Source: Cryomorpha sp963836915 (lineage in GTDB: Bacteria > Bacteroidota > Bacteroidia > Flavobacteriales_D > Cryomorphaceae). From it: a stretch of DNA of 64,000 bases. The stretch is taken from contig CAWILH010000002.1 in NCBI GenBank assembly GCA_963836915.1, positions 1,054,001-1,118,000 on the forward strand, read 5' to 3'. Positions 24,874-34,194 of the stretch are shown here, one piece after another. Below the pieces are notes generated by a model. It worked only from the letters and a program-made list of their open reading frames with translations, searched no databases and was not told the DNA's origin. Each line of letters begins with the position of its first letter. Within the stretch, counting starts at the first letter, position 1. The position numbers were made by a program, and so were the translations under genes.

Positions 24874-25581
24874 TTAAGAGCCCATCATCATCCGATTTGA
24901 GCCAAAAGCAAATTCAGCACCGATCACGAAAAGCTGTTTCGGTTCATTTACATTCCAGTCGCGGCTGCTCAAAAGGAAGATGTCCAATTTGCGATTTTCG
25001 GCCAACTTAAAATCAATCCCCATCCTGGCTCTGTCCCGATCAAAACCCTGATGGTAGGGCACATTGGCGTCGCGCAATAAGAATCGAATATCCATGGAAG
25101 CATAAAGCTCTGCCTGTCGGTTTATTCTATATTCCACTTTGAAGGTGTTTCTCAAATCCCAAGCTGGCGAAAATCCATATTCCTGCTCATAATTGGTTCC
25201 GCGTACTTCCCATTGCAGGCGGGCGCGATAGGAAAAAGTAAATCTCCGCAATTTCTGTTGGGCGGCAAGGTCGGCCATGAGCCGATGCCGCATCCCGTAG
25301 CTTCCATCTCCCCTTCGATCAAGGATGAACCGGTAGTTGGCGCCAAAGTAAAGCCAATCCAAGACTTCATAATCCATTCCGAGATTGGTGAAAGCCCTGC
25401 CCAACTGGGAAGCGTTTTCTTCCAACCTGAATTCTTGATCTATCGAAAAATCTAATTCTTTATTGATCTTTTGACCGTATGAAACAGTGCCCCATAAACC
25501 GAAATCATTCGTTCTTTGAGCGATGAGCGAGAGTGAGCTTCCAAGTGCGATGGCAACGCATAGAAGGGCTTGCCTACTCAT
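24874..25581 (-). CDS. DUF2490-family outer-membrane beta-barrel protein
   Basis: A 235-residue protein with a signal peptide (ALLCVAIALGSSLSLIAQ) and a barrel made of amphipathic strands typical of DUF2490: DFGLWGTVSYGQKINKELDF, DQEFRLEENASQLGRAFTNL, YEVLDWLYFGANYRFI, FTFSYRARLQWEVR and KVEYRINRQAELYASMDIRF. Its start overlaps the upstream DUF4956 gene by eight bases. As the last gene of the CotH/VTC operon it may provide an outer-membrane component. The molecular function of DUF2490 is unknown. Confidence 0.85.
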   Translation of the reverse strand: MSRQALLCVAIALGSSLSLIAQRTNDFGLWGTVSYGQKINKELDFSIDQEFRLEENASQLGRAFTNLGMDYEVLDWLYFGANYRFILDRRGDGSYGMRHRLMADLAAQQKLRRFTFSYRARLQWEVRGTNYEQEYGFSPAWDLRNTFKVEYRINRQAELYASMDIRFLLRDANVPYHQGFDRDRARMGIDFKLAENRKLDIFLLSSRDWNVNEPKQLFVIGAEFAFGSNRMMMGS

Positions 25582-26323
25582 CCCTGTTTTTCGTGCTGTG
25601 GTAATAAACTTTGATCAATGCCGTATCGCGCAAGAAGTCGATCCGCTTGATGTAGACCTTGTGCACATCGAGGCCGGTACGATCCTGAAGATCTTTGATG
25701 AGCAGCGCCTTATTTTCAGGTTTTATCAAGTCGATTTTCTCGTATTCTATCACCTTGATAAATTCCGGTTTGAAAAAAACGTTTCCTTCTATCAGGAAGG
25801 CCATTAAGATGATAATGGCATTGATAATTACGATCTCCAATGCCGATCCCATATTGATGGATGTAATGAGACCAATGGTGATCGACATAAAAAGGTAGGT
25901 CATATCCCGCGCTGAGATATCTTCGGTACGGTAGCGCAGCATCGCAAAGATGGCAAATAGACCAAAAGCAGCACCAATACTAAATCCAGAGTTGGAATTG
26001 AGCAGGACGGTAATGATGAAGATCACCAGATTAAACATGAAAAAGGTGAAAAAGAAGTCTCTCCTACGGTATACCGAAAAGTAGATAAGCCGCACGAGCA
26101 CAAACATGCTGAGCAGATTGATCAATAGCCTACCAAAAAAATCGAGATTGAAGCGGTCGAGCTTGAAGGTGAGAAAATTACTTGGGTCGGACGCCGTTTT
26201 GGCGGTTGCCGCAACTCCCGGGTCTACCATAGGAAATTGCGCCAATACTGGAACGAGTAAGGCGCCAAAGATGAAAAGAAGAAAAGTGGTTAAAAATTTT
26301 CTTGGTACAGATTTAAATTTCAT
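25574..26323 (-). CDS. DUF4956-family inner-membrane protein
   Basis: A 249-residue protein. The N-terminal hydrophobic segment (FLTTFLLFIFGALLVPVLA) is followed by a set of transmembrane helices (LLINLLSMFVLVRLIYF, FFTFFMFNLVIFIITVLL, AAFGLFAIFAMLRY, MTYLFMSITIGLITSI, VIINAIIILMAFLI). The DUF4956 signature is FGLFAIFAMLRYRTEDISAR. A cytoplasmic C-terminal domain follows (LLIKDLQDRTGLDVHKVYIK). DUF4956 genes are repeatedly found beside VTC polyphosphate polymerase genes. Here it overlaps the VTC gene by 11 bases and DUF2490 by eight, implying coupled synthesis and a shared membrane complex. Confidence 0.9.
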   Translation of the reverse strand: MKFKSVPRKFLTTFLLFIFGALLVPVLAQFPMVDPGVAATAKTASDPSNFLTFKLDRFNLDFFGRLLINLLSMFVLVRLIYFSVYRRRDFFFTFFMFNLVIFIITVLLNSNSGFSIGAAFGLFAIFAMLRYRTEDISARDMTYLFMSITIGLITSINMGSALEIVIINAIIILMAFLIEGNVFFKPEFIKVIEYEKIDLIKPENKALLIKDLQDRTGLDVHKVYIKRIDFLRDTALIKVYYHSTKNRDE

Positions 26324-27086
26324 AGGCTATTTTTCGTAGTCTTCTAAAGTCGGCTTTAAAGGAATTGGATTTTAGTTCCGGTCTCAATTTTGCCATGGAG
26401 ACACAGTATTTGCTCAGCGTATTTTCCCGTATTCCAAGTTCGCGCATCCGCATGATGATGGTTGATGAAAATGGAACATCCTGTTTTACTTCTACGATCG
26501 CTACATCGCCGAAAGAGTAGGTAGCGCCTTCGCAGCTCGCTTTAATATTAAAGTCGATGGAAAATCGCTCGTGGGCATCTTCCGTCAGAAAGGCAAGTCT
26601 ATGGTAATCAATCCTTGCGGAATGTACCAATTGATCGGATGCTATTTCGGTTCCCTGTTCATCCAGAAATGCTTTGCTCTCTTCGTCAAGTGGAAAATTT
26701 ATGGATGTTTTTGGAATCCGCAGCTTTACCGTTCTTCCCTTATTATTCTTTGATTTTAACTCAAGGAAGGTAGTGCTTGTATTCGGGTAGCAGCGGTATC
26801 TTATTTTCTCCCGGTTCTTAAAACCACTATGGTGCCGCTGGTAAAAGTAAAAATCGTCAGTATCGAAATAATAAGAGTGGTAGGGTGAAATAATATCACC
26901 GGCAGCTTCCAAGATCTGATATTCGGTGGCAAGACCATGAAGCACATCAGGAATATGCGAAATATGCAGTAGAAATTTACGGTCTATCCGATTCATCTGG
27001 CCATTGGCAGTGAGCTGCTCCAGATCGATACGGCCAAAGCCTTCAAGGCTTTTTTCGATCATCGCTATGTAGGCAAGTTCACTCAT
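26313..27086 (-). CDS. VTC-domain polyphosphate polymerase-like protein
   Basis: A 257-residue soluble protein with the VTC (triphosphate-tunnel) fold that in yeast Vtc4 makes polyphosphate from ATP. Basic and acidic tunnel residues are present in family order: RIDRKF (33-38), YYFDTDDF (72-79), KNREKIRYRCY (90-100), FLELKSKNNKGR (107-118), RIDYHRLAF, VAIVEVKQD and the final SKYCVSMAK. All charged positions expected for catalysis seem kept. It lacks SPX and TM domains, so membrane coupling probably comes from the overlapping DUF4956 gene. Its start overlaps the upstream repeat-protein gene by eight bases. Confidence 0.9.
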   Translation of the reverse strand: MSELAYIAMIEKSLEGFGRIDLEQLTANGQMNRIDRKFLLHISHIPDVLHGLATEYQILEAAGDIISPYHSYYFDTDDFYFYQRHHSGFKNREKIRYRCYPNTSTTFLELKSKNNKGRTVKLRIPKTSINFPLDEESKAFLDEQGTEIASDQLVHSARIDYHRLAFLTEDAHERFSIDFNIKASCEGATYSFGDVAIVEVKQDVPFSSTIIMRMRELGIRENTLSKYCVSMAKLRPELKSNSFKADFRRLRKIAYEI

Positions 27087-27657
27087 ATTGGTAAACCTTT
27101 CGTTCTACTAATTCGCCTTTTTCGTTGAGCGTCTCTTTGGTCTCTTTTAGCCCTCTAGCATCGTAAACATATTTTTCGAGTTGCTCGGGTTTTTTCGACC
27201 CATCGAGCTTTCTTTCTATCTTCAGATCTCCAAACTTATTATATTCATACTCCTTGACCCATTCTATAGCACCCAGACTATCAAGTGATTGCTCTAGCAC
27301 GAGCTCTCCTTTCACATACCTATAGATGCGCCGGCTATAGGCCGGTGTTGATTCCTTCCACTCCTTTTCTTGTGGTTTATTATCTATTTCTTCTACTACT
27401 TCGCCATCCTTATAGATTCGGGATTCCCGTCTTTTTATCTCTCCGTTCTTATCATAGTCTATTTTTTCTATCCACTCCCCATCAGAATTATAGCGCTCTA
27501 TCGCTGTGATATACTTTGCGTGCTCTACCCCGCCTTCGTACTTTATGATGGTCTCCGTGCGTGCCACGATGCCATAGGTGCGGAGTAGTTTTTTGGGTTG
27601 GCTTTCCGCCAATAGCGGTGTCCATAAGATCAGCAATATGGCATAGAGAGCTCTCAC
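27079..27657 (-). CDS. Secreted YD/MORN-like repeat protein
   Basis: A 192-residue protein with a signal peptide (ALYAILLILWTPLLAESQ). The mature part is made of repeated short beta-hairpin units with a [YW]-x-[YK]-[DN]-x-G core (IERYNSDGEWIEKIDY, DKNGEIKRRESRIYKDGEVV, EYNKFGDLKIERKLDG, YDARGLKETKETLNEKGELV), similar to YD/RHS or MORN-2 (YwqK-like) repeats. It overlaps the lipoprotein gene by four bases (ATGA) and the VTC gene by eight, so it belongs to the CotH/VTC operon. It is probably periplasmic and its role is unknown. Confidence 0.75.
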   Translation of the reverse strand: MRALYAILLILWTPLLAESQPKKLLRTYGIVARTETIIKYEGGVEHAKYITAIERYNSDGEWIEKIDYDKNGEIKRRESRIYKDGEVVEEIDNKPQEKEWKESTPAYSRRIYRYVKGELVLEQSLDSLGAIEWVKEYEYNKFGDLKIERKLDGSKKPEQLEKYVYDARGLKETKETLNEKGELVERKVYQYE

Positions 27658-28049
27658 CGGATCACTATGATATCTTCGGTAACCAATTCTTGCTTTCGCT
27701 CGTCGATCTCCACTACTTTTATGATCGGCTCTCGCTGTCCCGGTACCGAACAGTTTTCTGAAATGGCATAGACTTGATATTTTCCCTTCCGCAAATAAGG
27801 AAACCAGAAGACACCATCGGGACCAGTGCGCAGCCTTTCAAAATAGCTGGGATCATCACCGGCTATGATATAAACTTCTTCATCTACGCCAAAATATTCA
27901 TCTCTCAGCTCCGAGCAATTGCCGTTATACTCCTTCACGTAAACCTTTCCTGTGATGGATGCTTGCCCGCCTTCACCGGGATCTTTCTCACATGAACTTG
28001 AGAGCACTAAAAGTGCCGAAAGGAAGATGATAAAGTAGATTTTTTGCAT
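27654..28049 (-). CDS. Lipoprotein with carboxypeptidase-regulatory-like domain
   Basis: A 131-residue lipoprotein. The start at ATG 28049 places the signal YFIIFLSALLVLSSSC with a clear LSSSC lipobox at the N-terminus; an upstream start at 28100 is less likely. A small beta-sandwich follows (SITGKVYVKEYNGNCSEL, AGDDPSYFERLRTGPDGVFW, FPYLRKGKYQVYAI), in which the TGPDGVFWFPYLRKGKY pattern is typical of carboxypeptidase regulatory-like domains. It lies 86 bp after the CotH gene and is the first of five overlapping genes. It probably sits in the outer membrane. Confidence 0.8.
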   Translation of the reverse strand: MQKIYFIIFLSALLVLSSSCEKDPGEGGQASITGKVYVKEYNGNCSELRDEYFGVDEEVYIIAGDDPSYFERLRTGPDGVFWFPYLRKGKYQVYAISENCSVPGQREPIIKVVEIDERKQELVTEDIIVIR

Positions 28050-28135
28050 AAAGAGATTCCTGAAAACTCCCAAATATCGCAATTCTGCCAAACTGTTCAC
28101 ATTTAGCTAACCTTAATTTTACAATTTCTTAATGA

Positions 28136-31100
28136 TCAGCGAACCAGAACTACGGTTCCTGCCTTTTCGGTGATCTCTCCACTTATCAGGTCGCGGTAGT
28201 GAATGAAGTAGGTGTAAACTCCCATACGCACGTAGTAATCATCGCCTTGATTGCTGCCATCCCAGCCCTGATCAACATTGGTGGTAGACCACATTTCCTG
28301 TCCCCAGCGATTCATCACGACGATTGAAAAATCTTCTACATCTATCTCTGTAGCACGTACCTTAAAGATGTCGTTTATACCATCTCCATTTGGCGAGAAT
28401 GCCGTAGGAATAAATACGGTACTGAACCGCTCCTTAAAATGAGCGACAAGACCTGTGGGAGCAGCCAAAAGGTAATTTTGATCTGCGAGCTCCATATCAT
28501 CCATCGGGTAACCATAGTTGATCTCCCAATGATCAAACTCGTAGACCCCGCGATCAATCGCCCTGAATGCCACTTTCTCTTGGGCCAAGTAATTCTTGGT
28601 GTATGGAAACGCTTTTACGATCGTATCGGGCACTTTTATCCAACCCGCTCCTTCGGGATATACACTCAGCTCAAGTGGAAAATTGGGCAGCTCGGTATAA
28701 TAGGCCACCACCTGATCGGGGCTTTGAAAATTAAGCTCGATATCGATCGACATATCATCTGGACTCGGAGCTGCAGAAAGGACATTCCAGCGATCAAAGA
28801 TGAAAAACTCCCTGGTCGGTCTAGTGGCTATTGGCAATGCCACATTTCCCGGAAGGGTAAGGGTCTGAGCAAATTCCGTATAGCGATCACCGTTGATGGT
28901 TATATCGGCTACGCCGGGAGGACTTACATCGAAGGTGACATCGTAAATGACCTGATAAAAATTTGCCGTAAGGCTGCCATCACTATCCAATTGAAACGTG
29001 GTCGGACTGGCACTTGCAGCGGTATTAATGGCAAAGGAAGGGCTCCAGTTTTCAAAATCCCAACCGCCTATTGCCGTGGCGGTGGCTTCGCTGAGCGCAC
29101 TACCCGTAGCAGAGATGGTAACGGGAAAGTTCGAGTATGTGGTTCCATCAAGGGTGATGGTTCCGGTATTTGGCGGCTCAATATCGAGCGTAAGATCGTA
29201 GGTGACTTCTGCTACGAAATGTGCTATAAGCGTATCATTTGCAGTAAAGTTCAAGCTGACTTCTTCTGAGAATTCATCTGGAGAAAATACCGTCCCATTC
29301 GATGTCCAATGGCTGAAAATATAGCCCGGGTTCTCATCGGCATCAAAATTTACCGTTACGCCGCCAAAATAGCTCGCCGTAAAGGGATAGTTAGAAATCT
29401 CCATAGAAGGAAGATCGATGCGACCACCCTGTGGAGGATCGGCCATAAGCGTAATCTGATAGGGGCCATCCAATTGCGGGTAGCAATCTATGAAACCAGC
29501 ATTGACCACAGCGCAACGAATCGCTATAAAATCATGGATATTCTGAACATTCTGCTCCCATTCTCCCATCGTTCCGCCCCAACGGGCAAAATGCGCGGGC
29601 ATTTCGGGAGCTATGCGGTCTACCAGACTGTCAAGGTGCTGATGCATAAAGTCGCACGTGAAAAAACTACCTGAAAGGTCGGAGTATCGGTTTATATAAT
29701 CAGCAAAGAACTCATCATTATCGAGCAGCGCATTCCAGATAGGCACGTGCCCTTGTCCGCCGGGATCGCCAATCTGAGCGGGATCACATATATCGGCATT
29801 GGCCGACTGGTCGGGTATACCGGTGAAGTTATTATAATGGTCGAAGGTGGCATCCATGTCCCAAAGTATGTAGCGCCATTTCTTTTTATCGCCATCGGGA
29901 TTGCGACCTCTCCACCAACCGGTATTCCAATTGAGCCAATCGGATGAAACTATGTAAGAGTTCAGGGTAAAATAATCTATGAGGCTACCGGTATTGTAGA
30001 GGCCCTTTACGTAATCGTAATTGGCTGGGTCGCTCATATCATTGCCAAGGATAAAATCGCGCAGATCGTCCCAATCATCACCACTCCCATACTCTTCCCA
30101 GGTACCGCCCCAGGTCTTTAGGAAGTCGACATCACCAGCACCCTGATCGTAATAATGGTCGGTAAAATCAAGGTCGTCTACTTTTTCCCTGATTTCATAA
30201 ACGCCCCAATACTGCCCGTTCACGTACATTACGCAAGGTTCGTAGGTGCGTTCATCCATGCGCAGGTCGGCCATTTGCGAAAGCGAATGCACATAGGCAT
30301 CACGTATATGGGCTCCACCATTTTCGAAGGGATAATTATCATTGGCAGCTGCCTTCAGTATCAATCTTTGATATCCATTGCGGTCTTTGGATGGAAATAC
30401 GGGATAATTAATTTCATTTCCATAGCCGAATTCATCTTGGGTGATATAATCGATACCGCGCTGGGGATAAGCCCATGAGTCGTTGCCGTGCTCATTAAAA
30501 TCGCCACCACATTCGGCTAGTAAGGTTCCATCGGGACCGAACATCTCAAAATGCCCCACAGACTCTATCTGACTTCCGTTTACCAATACCAATAGGTCAT
30601 TTCCACTTACGGAAACGATCGGAACCGTATGCGTTTCGTTTACGAAATAGGTGTTCGTTTGCGTGAAGCTGGCCGGAACTAGCGGATTGCTGCTGAATGC
30701 TTTAGCTCTTACCACAGTGGTTTGAGCAAGCGCTACGGCACCAGCGTATACTGGCGATGCGGTGGTAGGCTCGGTACCGTCGGTGGTGTAGTGGATGGTA
30801 ATACCCGGGTTGGGACTGGTCATCACTACACTTGCCGTGCCCGTATAGTATCCTGCTGCGGTGGGGATATCAACGGTGGCGTATTCTTGCAAAGCACCTA
30901 CATTGGGCAAGCCGGGCGTGGGCGTGGTAAATACCGACCAATTGGCCGCTCCATCGCTGCTGCGACCGCGTGAGTGATTTCGCTGGTTCGGTATGGTGAG
31001 CACATAAGAGTCTATGATCGTTCCAGCGGCATTGGCAAAGACGGCTGCTTCTTGCTTTCCCTGGCTTATTTTAAAATTGGTGTGCAAGGTGCCCGCGAGC

Positions 31101-31435
31101 TCATCGCGGCCTGAAGCGTAGACCAGTAAAAATGCATTTGACGGTATCGATGTACCTGCTGGAATTTCCCATTTCATAGGCTCTTGCTCGTCATCGCTCA
31201 GGTAGAAGCCACCGACATTGGCGGCAGCCGCGCCGGGATTATAGAGCTCGATCCAATCTTCATAATCACCAAAATTATCGACCGTGCCGCCACCTGCAAA
31301 ATTAGCTGCCGAGACTTCATTAATAACGACTTGTGCCGATAAGAAAGAAATGACCCCAAAAGAGAAGGCCAGAATAAGTGCGGGCCTGAAAGCCATTTTA
31401 AAGATATTCATGTATTGGAGTGCGTTTGGTTTCAT
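28136..31435 (-). CDS. CotH-kinase family surface protein with lamin-tail and T9SS type B (CHU_C) domains
   Basis: An 1099-residue exported protein. Order: signal peptide (PALILAFSFGVISFLSAQ); lamin-tail domain about 36-150 (VVINEVSAAN, YEDWIELYNP, GGFYLSDD); chitobiase/FN3-like domain about 188-265 (ITIHYTTDGTEPTTASPVY); CotH kinase about 355-640 (GYQRLILKAAAND, CVMYVNGQYWGVYEIREKVD, then RYILWDMDATFDH with the metal-binding DxD at 526-528); three bacterial-repeat modules (FSHWTSNGTVFSPDEF, IGGWDFENWSP, YEFDHWEINYG); and a C-terminal gliding/CHU_C domain (FIPTAFSPNGDGINDIFKV). CotH in Bacillus is a protein kinase that phosphorylates spore-coat proteins. This version should act at the cell surface. 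ATG 31411 is an alternative start. Confidence 0.93.
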   Translation of the reverse strand: MKPNALQYMNIFKMAFRPALILAFSFGVISFLSAQVVINEVSAANFAGGGTVDNFGDYEDWIELYNPGAAAANVGGFYLSDDEQEPMKWEIPAGTSIPSNAFLLVYASGRDELAGTLHTNFKISQGKQEAAVFANAAGTIIDSYVLTIPNQRNHSRGRSSDGAANWSVFTTPTPGLPNVGALQEYATVDIPTAAGYYTGTASVVMTSPNPGITIHYTTDGTEPTTASPVYAGAVALAQTTVVRAKAFSSNPLVPASFTQTNTYFVNETHTVPIVSVSGNDLLVLVNGSQIESVGHFEMFGPDGTLLAECGGDFNEHGNDSWAYPQRGIDYITQDEFGYGNEINYPVFPSKDRNGYQRLILKAAANDNYPFENGGAHIRDAYVHSLSQMADLRMDERTYEPCVMYVNGQYWGVYEIREKVDDLDFTDHYYDQGAGDVDFLKTWGGTWEEYGSGDDWDDLRDFILGNDMSDPANYDYVKGLYNTGSLIDYFTLNSYIVSSDWLNWNTGWWRGRNPDGDKKKWRYILWDMDATFDHYNNFTGIPDQSANADICDPAQIGDPGGQGHVPIWNALLDNDEFFADYINRYSDLSGSFFTCDFMHQHLDSLVDRIAPEMPAHFARWGGTMGEWEQNVQNIHDFIAIRCAVVNAGFIDCYPQLDGPYQITLMADPPQGGRIDLPSMEISNYPFTASYFGGVTVNFDADENPGYIFSHWTSNGTVFSPDEFSEEVSLNFTANDTLIAHFVAEVTYDLTLDIEPPNTGTITLDGTTYSNFPVTISATGSALSEATATAIGGWDFENWSPSFAINTAASASPTTFQLDSDGSLTANFYQVIYDVTFDVSPPGVADITINGDRYTEFAQTLTLPGNVALPIATRPTREFFIFDRWNVLSAAPSPDDMSIDIELNFQSPDQVVAYYTELPNFPLELSVYPEGAGWIKVPDTIVKAFPYTKNYLAQEKVAFRAIDRGVYEFDHWEINYGYPMDDMELADQNYLLAAPTGLVAHFKERFSTVFIPTAFSPNGDGINDIFKVRATEIDVEDFSIVVMNRWGQEMWSTTNVDQGWDGSNQGDDYYVRMGVYTYFIHYRDLISGEITEKAGTVVLVR

Positions 31436-31472
31436 GTGGTTGACGCCCGTGGAGCCGCCGAAGTTGCTTATG

Positions 31473-32659
31473 TTAACGCAATATTAACTTGGCTACGGCA
31501 TCGCCGCTTTTTACCAAATATACCCCGCTACCGAGTGCTGAAAGGTCTATGCCAGACGATCGTCCCCGAAGAACTGTTGAAAAGACGAGTCGACCTTGAT
31601 AATTGAATATTTGCACTTCAGAATTTGGCTCCGCTTCAGATGTGAAATTGACAATTCCCGTGCTGGGGTTCGGCCATATCTCAAGCTTTGCCAATTTGGG
31701 TGATTTCACCAACCCTAGTGGGAAGCCATTGCTCTCGGCAAATGATGGAATCAGGCAAGAAATAGGCCCTGTGCCATTTCCATATCTCCCTTCCGAATCA
31801 TCGGGAATCTGGGCCGCATACCGGATATAATCTACCGTAAGGGTATCGGCATTGGAGAGCAGAATATCGTCGCCCCCGCTGCCGAGCTTGAAAAAAGTGT
31901 GCAAGCCAGGTTCCATCAATCCTTGGTCACACCAAATAATCAGGTAGGCATTTCCAGCCAGAACGGTATCGGGAAACTGAAACTGTGTGGGGTCGCCGAT
32001 CTTATCGCTCAAGAAATAGCCGGAAAGATCGATCGGTTGATTGCTGTTATTGTAGAGCTCTACCCAATCTTCAAATCCGCCCCATTGATCTTGTGCTGTA
32101 GACTCATTGCTGGCCTGGTACTCGTTGATTACCAGCCCGGTATTTATTGAGTTGGTATTCGCTTCCGCAAAGGTGGGGATCAAAATATTAAAAGCTCCGT
32201 GTCCGTTTGGAAATCGACCTATAGATATATCATCTGGCAGGGCTCCATAGCGCACATAATCGAGCGATGTGGTGTCGGCATTGTACAGTCCTACTTCTTC
32301 TCCCGAACCGCTGAGCTTAAAGGGTGCGTGCAAGGGCCTTCCTCGACTTCGTCATCACACCATACGATGAGAAATTCGCCAGCTTCGATATCCATGGCGG
32401 GAAACGGAAATTTCGTTTTATTACCATGATTGTCCGAAAGAAAGTAGCCTGTAAGGTCGATTGCTTCGTCGCTATTATTGTGTATCTCTACCCAATCTTC
32501 GAACTCGCCCATCTCATCGGCGGCAGTATTATCATTTCCTGCCATGACTTCATTGATCACTAGTTTTCCAAAAAAGGGTTCGCATTGGCCGTAGCCATTA
32601 CTGCAAAAGCTGCCGACAAGTATAGTTAACAGTGCTAAACGGTTTCTTAACAATTTCAT
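31473..32659 (-). pseudogene. Lamin-tail repeat protein with T9SS sorting domain, frameshifted
   Basis: Two consecutive frames make one protein. The first (32659-32291) has a signal peptide and a lamin-tail domain up to EFLIVWCDDEVEEGP. The second (from about 32333 down to 31473) continues with LHAPFKLSGSGEEVGLYNAD, a second full lamin-tail domain (GLVINEYQASNES, AYLIIWCDQGLMEPGLHTFF) and a type A sorting domain (LEIWPNPSTGIVNF). Comparison of the two repeats puts the missing base in GGCCCTTGCACG at about 32330-32340; the total length is one base short of a multiple of three. It lies 37 bp upstream of the CotH gene, which also has a lamin-tail domain. It is either a real lesion or a sequencing error. 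A -7-like TATTTTTA precedes the ATG by four bases. Confidence 0.82.
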
Positions 32660-32778
32660 AACGTAAAAATAGAAAAAGGATCGGTAAAAATCACCCCATC
32701 ACGTGGACGAACCTTGACGCAAAAAATTGCCTTGGCATTTCAATCGTGCTGCAAAGTAAGTCGAGATCAAGCCTTGAT

Positions 32779-33237
32779 TTATGGAAACAGCTCGCGCAGC
32801 CCTTCCTTTCGGAATTCAAAGATATCGTGGATTTGCTTCTTGGCAAATAGAGCGTGGGCGATACTGCCAAAAGGGCCGAAGGGCATTCTATAATAAAGTA
32901 GGTCGCGCACGAGCGTGGAGCTGCCGCGCTCTTCAAATTCGTGAATATGGTGCCACATCGCAAAAGGACCTTTCACCTGATCATCAACAAAGCGCGCCTT
33001 GCGGTCTACCTGTACGATCTCGGTGACCCATTCCAGCGGTATCCCCAAAAGGGGCGAAACTTTGTAAACCAGCATCATTCCGGGATAAACTTCTTCGCTC
33101 TCAGGCTGGTATACCTGCTTAAAATTCATGGATTCGGGCGTGAGCTTCTGCAAATTATTGGGGTTGCTGAAGAAGCTCCACGCCTCATCAAGGGGCACTG
33201 GAATTTCAATTTCATCGGAGATGCGGTGTACAGGCAT
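32779..33237 (-). CDS. SRPBCC-family (START-like) protein
   Basis: A 152-residue helix-grip protein: MPVHRISDEIEIPVPLDEAW, FFSNPNNLQKLTPESMNFKQ, GMMLVYKVSPLLGIPLEWVT, FVDDQVKGPFAMWHHIHEFE, LVRDLLYYRMPFGPFG and a C-terminal helix (FEFRKEGLRELF). This matches the SRPBCC ligand-binding proteins often annotated as cell-division inhibitor SulA-like or cyclase/dehydrase. It probably binds a hydrophobic ligand, and no catalytic function can be inferred. It is monocistronic. Confidence 0.85.
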   Translation of the reverse strand: MPVHRISDEIEIPVPLDEAWSFFSNPNNLQKLTPESMNFKQVYQPESEEVYPGMMLVYKVSPLLGIPLEWVTEIVQVDRKARFVDDQVKGPFAMWHHIHEFEERGSSTLVRDLLYYRMPFGPFGSIAHALFAKKQIHDIFEFRKEGLRELFP

Positions 33238-33346
33238 TTTGGCGATTTTAAAGATGAGAAGTGTGGAAGGCGTTGAAATGTTTAGGCGGGAATGATTCTA
33301 AAATCCTATAGTTTAAGTTGTCGGCTCCTCGTAAAACACATAAAAA

Positions 33347-34144
33347 CTAGTTTTGCCAAAATTCCTTTCCCTGGTAAACATAACCAATTTTCTTGCCGTT
33401 GCGGTGCGCCATAAAGCAGGTTAAAATACCTCTTCCGTAAAGTTCAAGTTTATCATATTTTGGCTTTGCTTGAATCTTTCCGTAAAGGTCAACAACTCCC
33501 ACCATCCCTTCATTGTAAATTCTATAATAATGCCAAGGCGTATAAGCGAAGTCATAGTTTACAGAATCGAGATCGAAAGAATAAATCGTATCGCTGGGAG
33601 GTCTCAAAATGCCGAACTTGAGATCAAAATTTTCGGCGATTACCAAAGGTCCATTATGATAATCCTTGATGTTCTTGAACAAAGGCTGAAAGATCGTGTC
33701 GCCATGAATACCCAATAGTCCAACCTTTCCATCCATTTTGAAAGGTCTATAACCAGAATCCATGTTGGAATAAGTGGCGCAGCCCATTTGAACATCGGCC
33801 TTCTCACCATCTATATCGATATAGTAACTTGACTTTCTCCGGGTTACGGGAGCTTTCAGTTCATTGCCATAATAAGTGAAGTCGCCCGCCTTTTTATAAA
33901 TAGGCTTTATGACCACTTCGCCATAAGGGTTTATATACCCGTACTTTTTGCCTTTTCGAAAGCGGATCAACGCGGTATGAGCCGGAAAGATTTCTCTAAA
34001 CCCTGGAGAGAATAAAACTTCTCCCGCCGAATTTGCAATCGCCCATTTATTCCCTTCGCGATATGGAATATAAACAGTAGAGCTTTGTCCCATAAGGAAA
34101 TGGGTGAATATGGAAAAAAATGAAATGATCAGAAAATGCTTCAC
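33347..34144 (-). CDS. WG-repeat protein, secreted
   Basis: A 265-residue protein starting with GTG, with a signal peptide (FLIISFFSIFTHFLMGQS) and WG/KWG-type repeats: GNKWAIANSAGEVLFSPGF, GKKYGYINPYGEVVIKPIY, DGKVGLLGIHGDTIFQPLF and EGMVGVVDLYGKIQAKPKY. The repeats form beta-hairpin solenoids of unknown binding function that are widespread in Bacteroidota. The last part (YGRGILTCFMAHRNGKKIGY) is shorter. It is located between the SRPBCC gene and dapA with no obvious operon link. Confidence 0.82.
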   Translation of the reverse strand: MKHFLIISFFSIFTHFLMGQSSTVYIPYREGNKWAIANSAGEVLFSPGFREIFPAHTALIRFRKGKKYGYINPYGEVVIKPIYKKAGDFTYYGNELKAPVTRRKSSYYIDIDGEKADVQMGCATYSNMDSGYRPFKMDGKVGLLGIHGDTIFQPLFKNIKDYHNGPLVIAENFDLKFGILRPPSDTIYSFDLDSVNYDFAYTPWHYYRIYNEGMVGVVDLYGKIQAKPKYDKLELYGRGILTCFMAHRNGKKIGYVYQGKEFWQN

Positions 34145-34194
34145 TAAAGAGATAAATTTTTTCAGGTAGGTATTTTAATGGTTTAGGCAACAAC

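Noticed and set aside
28439..29269. 276-codon plus-strand open frame inside the CotH gene
   Set aside because: It lies antisense to a fully supported domain architecture, its translation has no recognisable domain and is a typical shadow frame.
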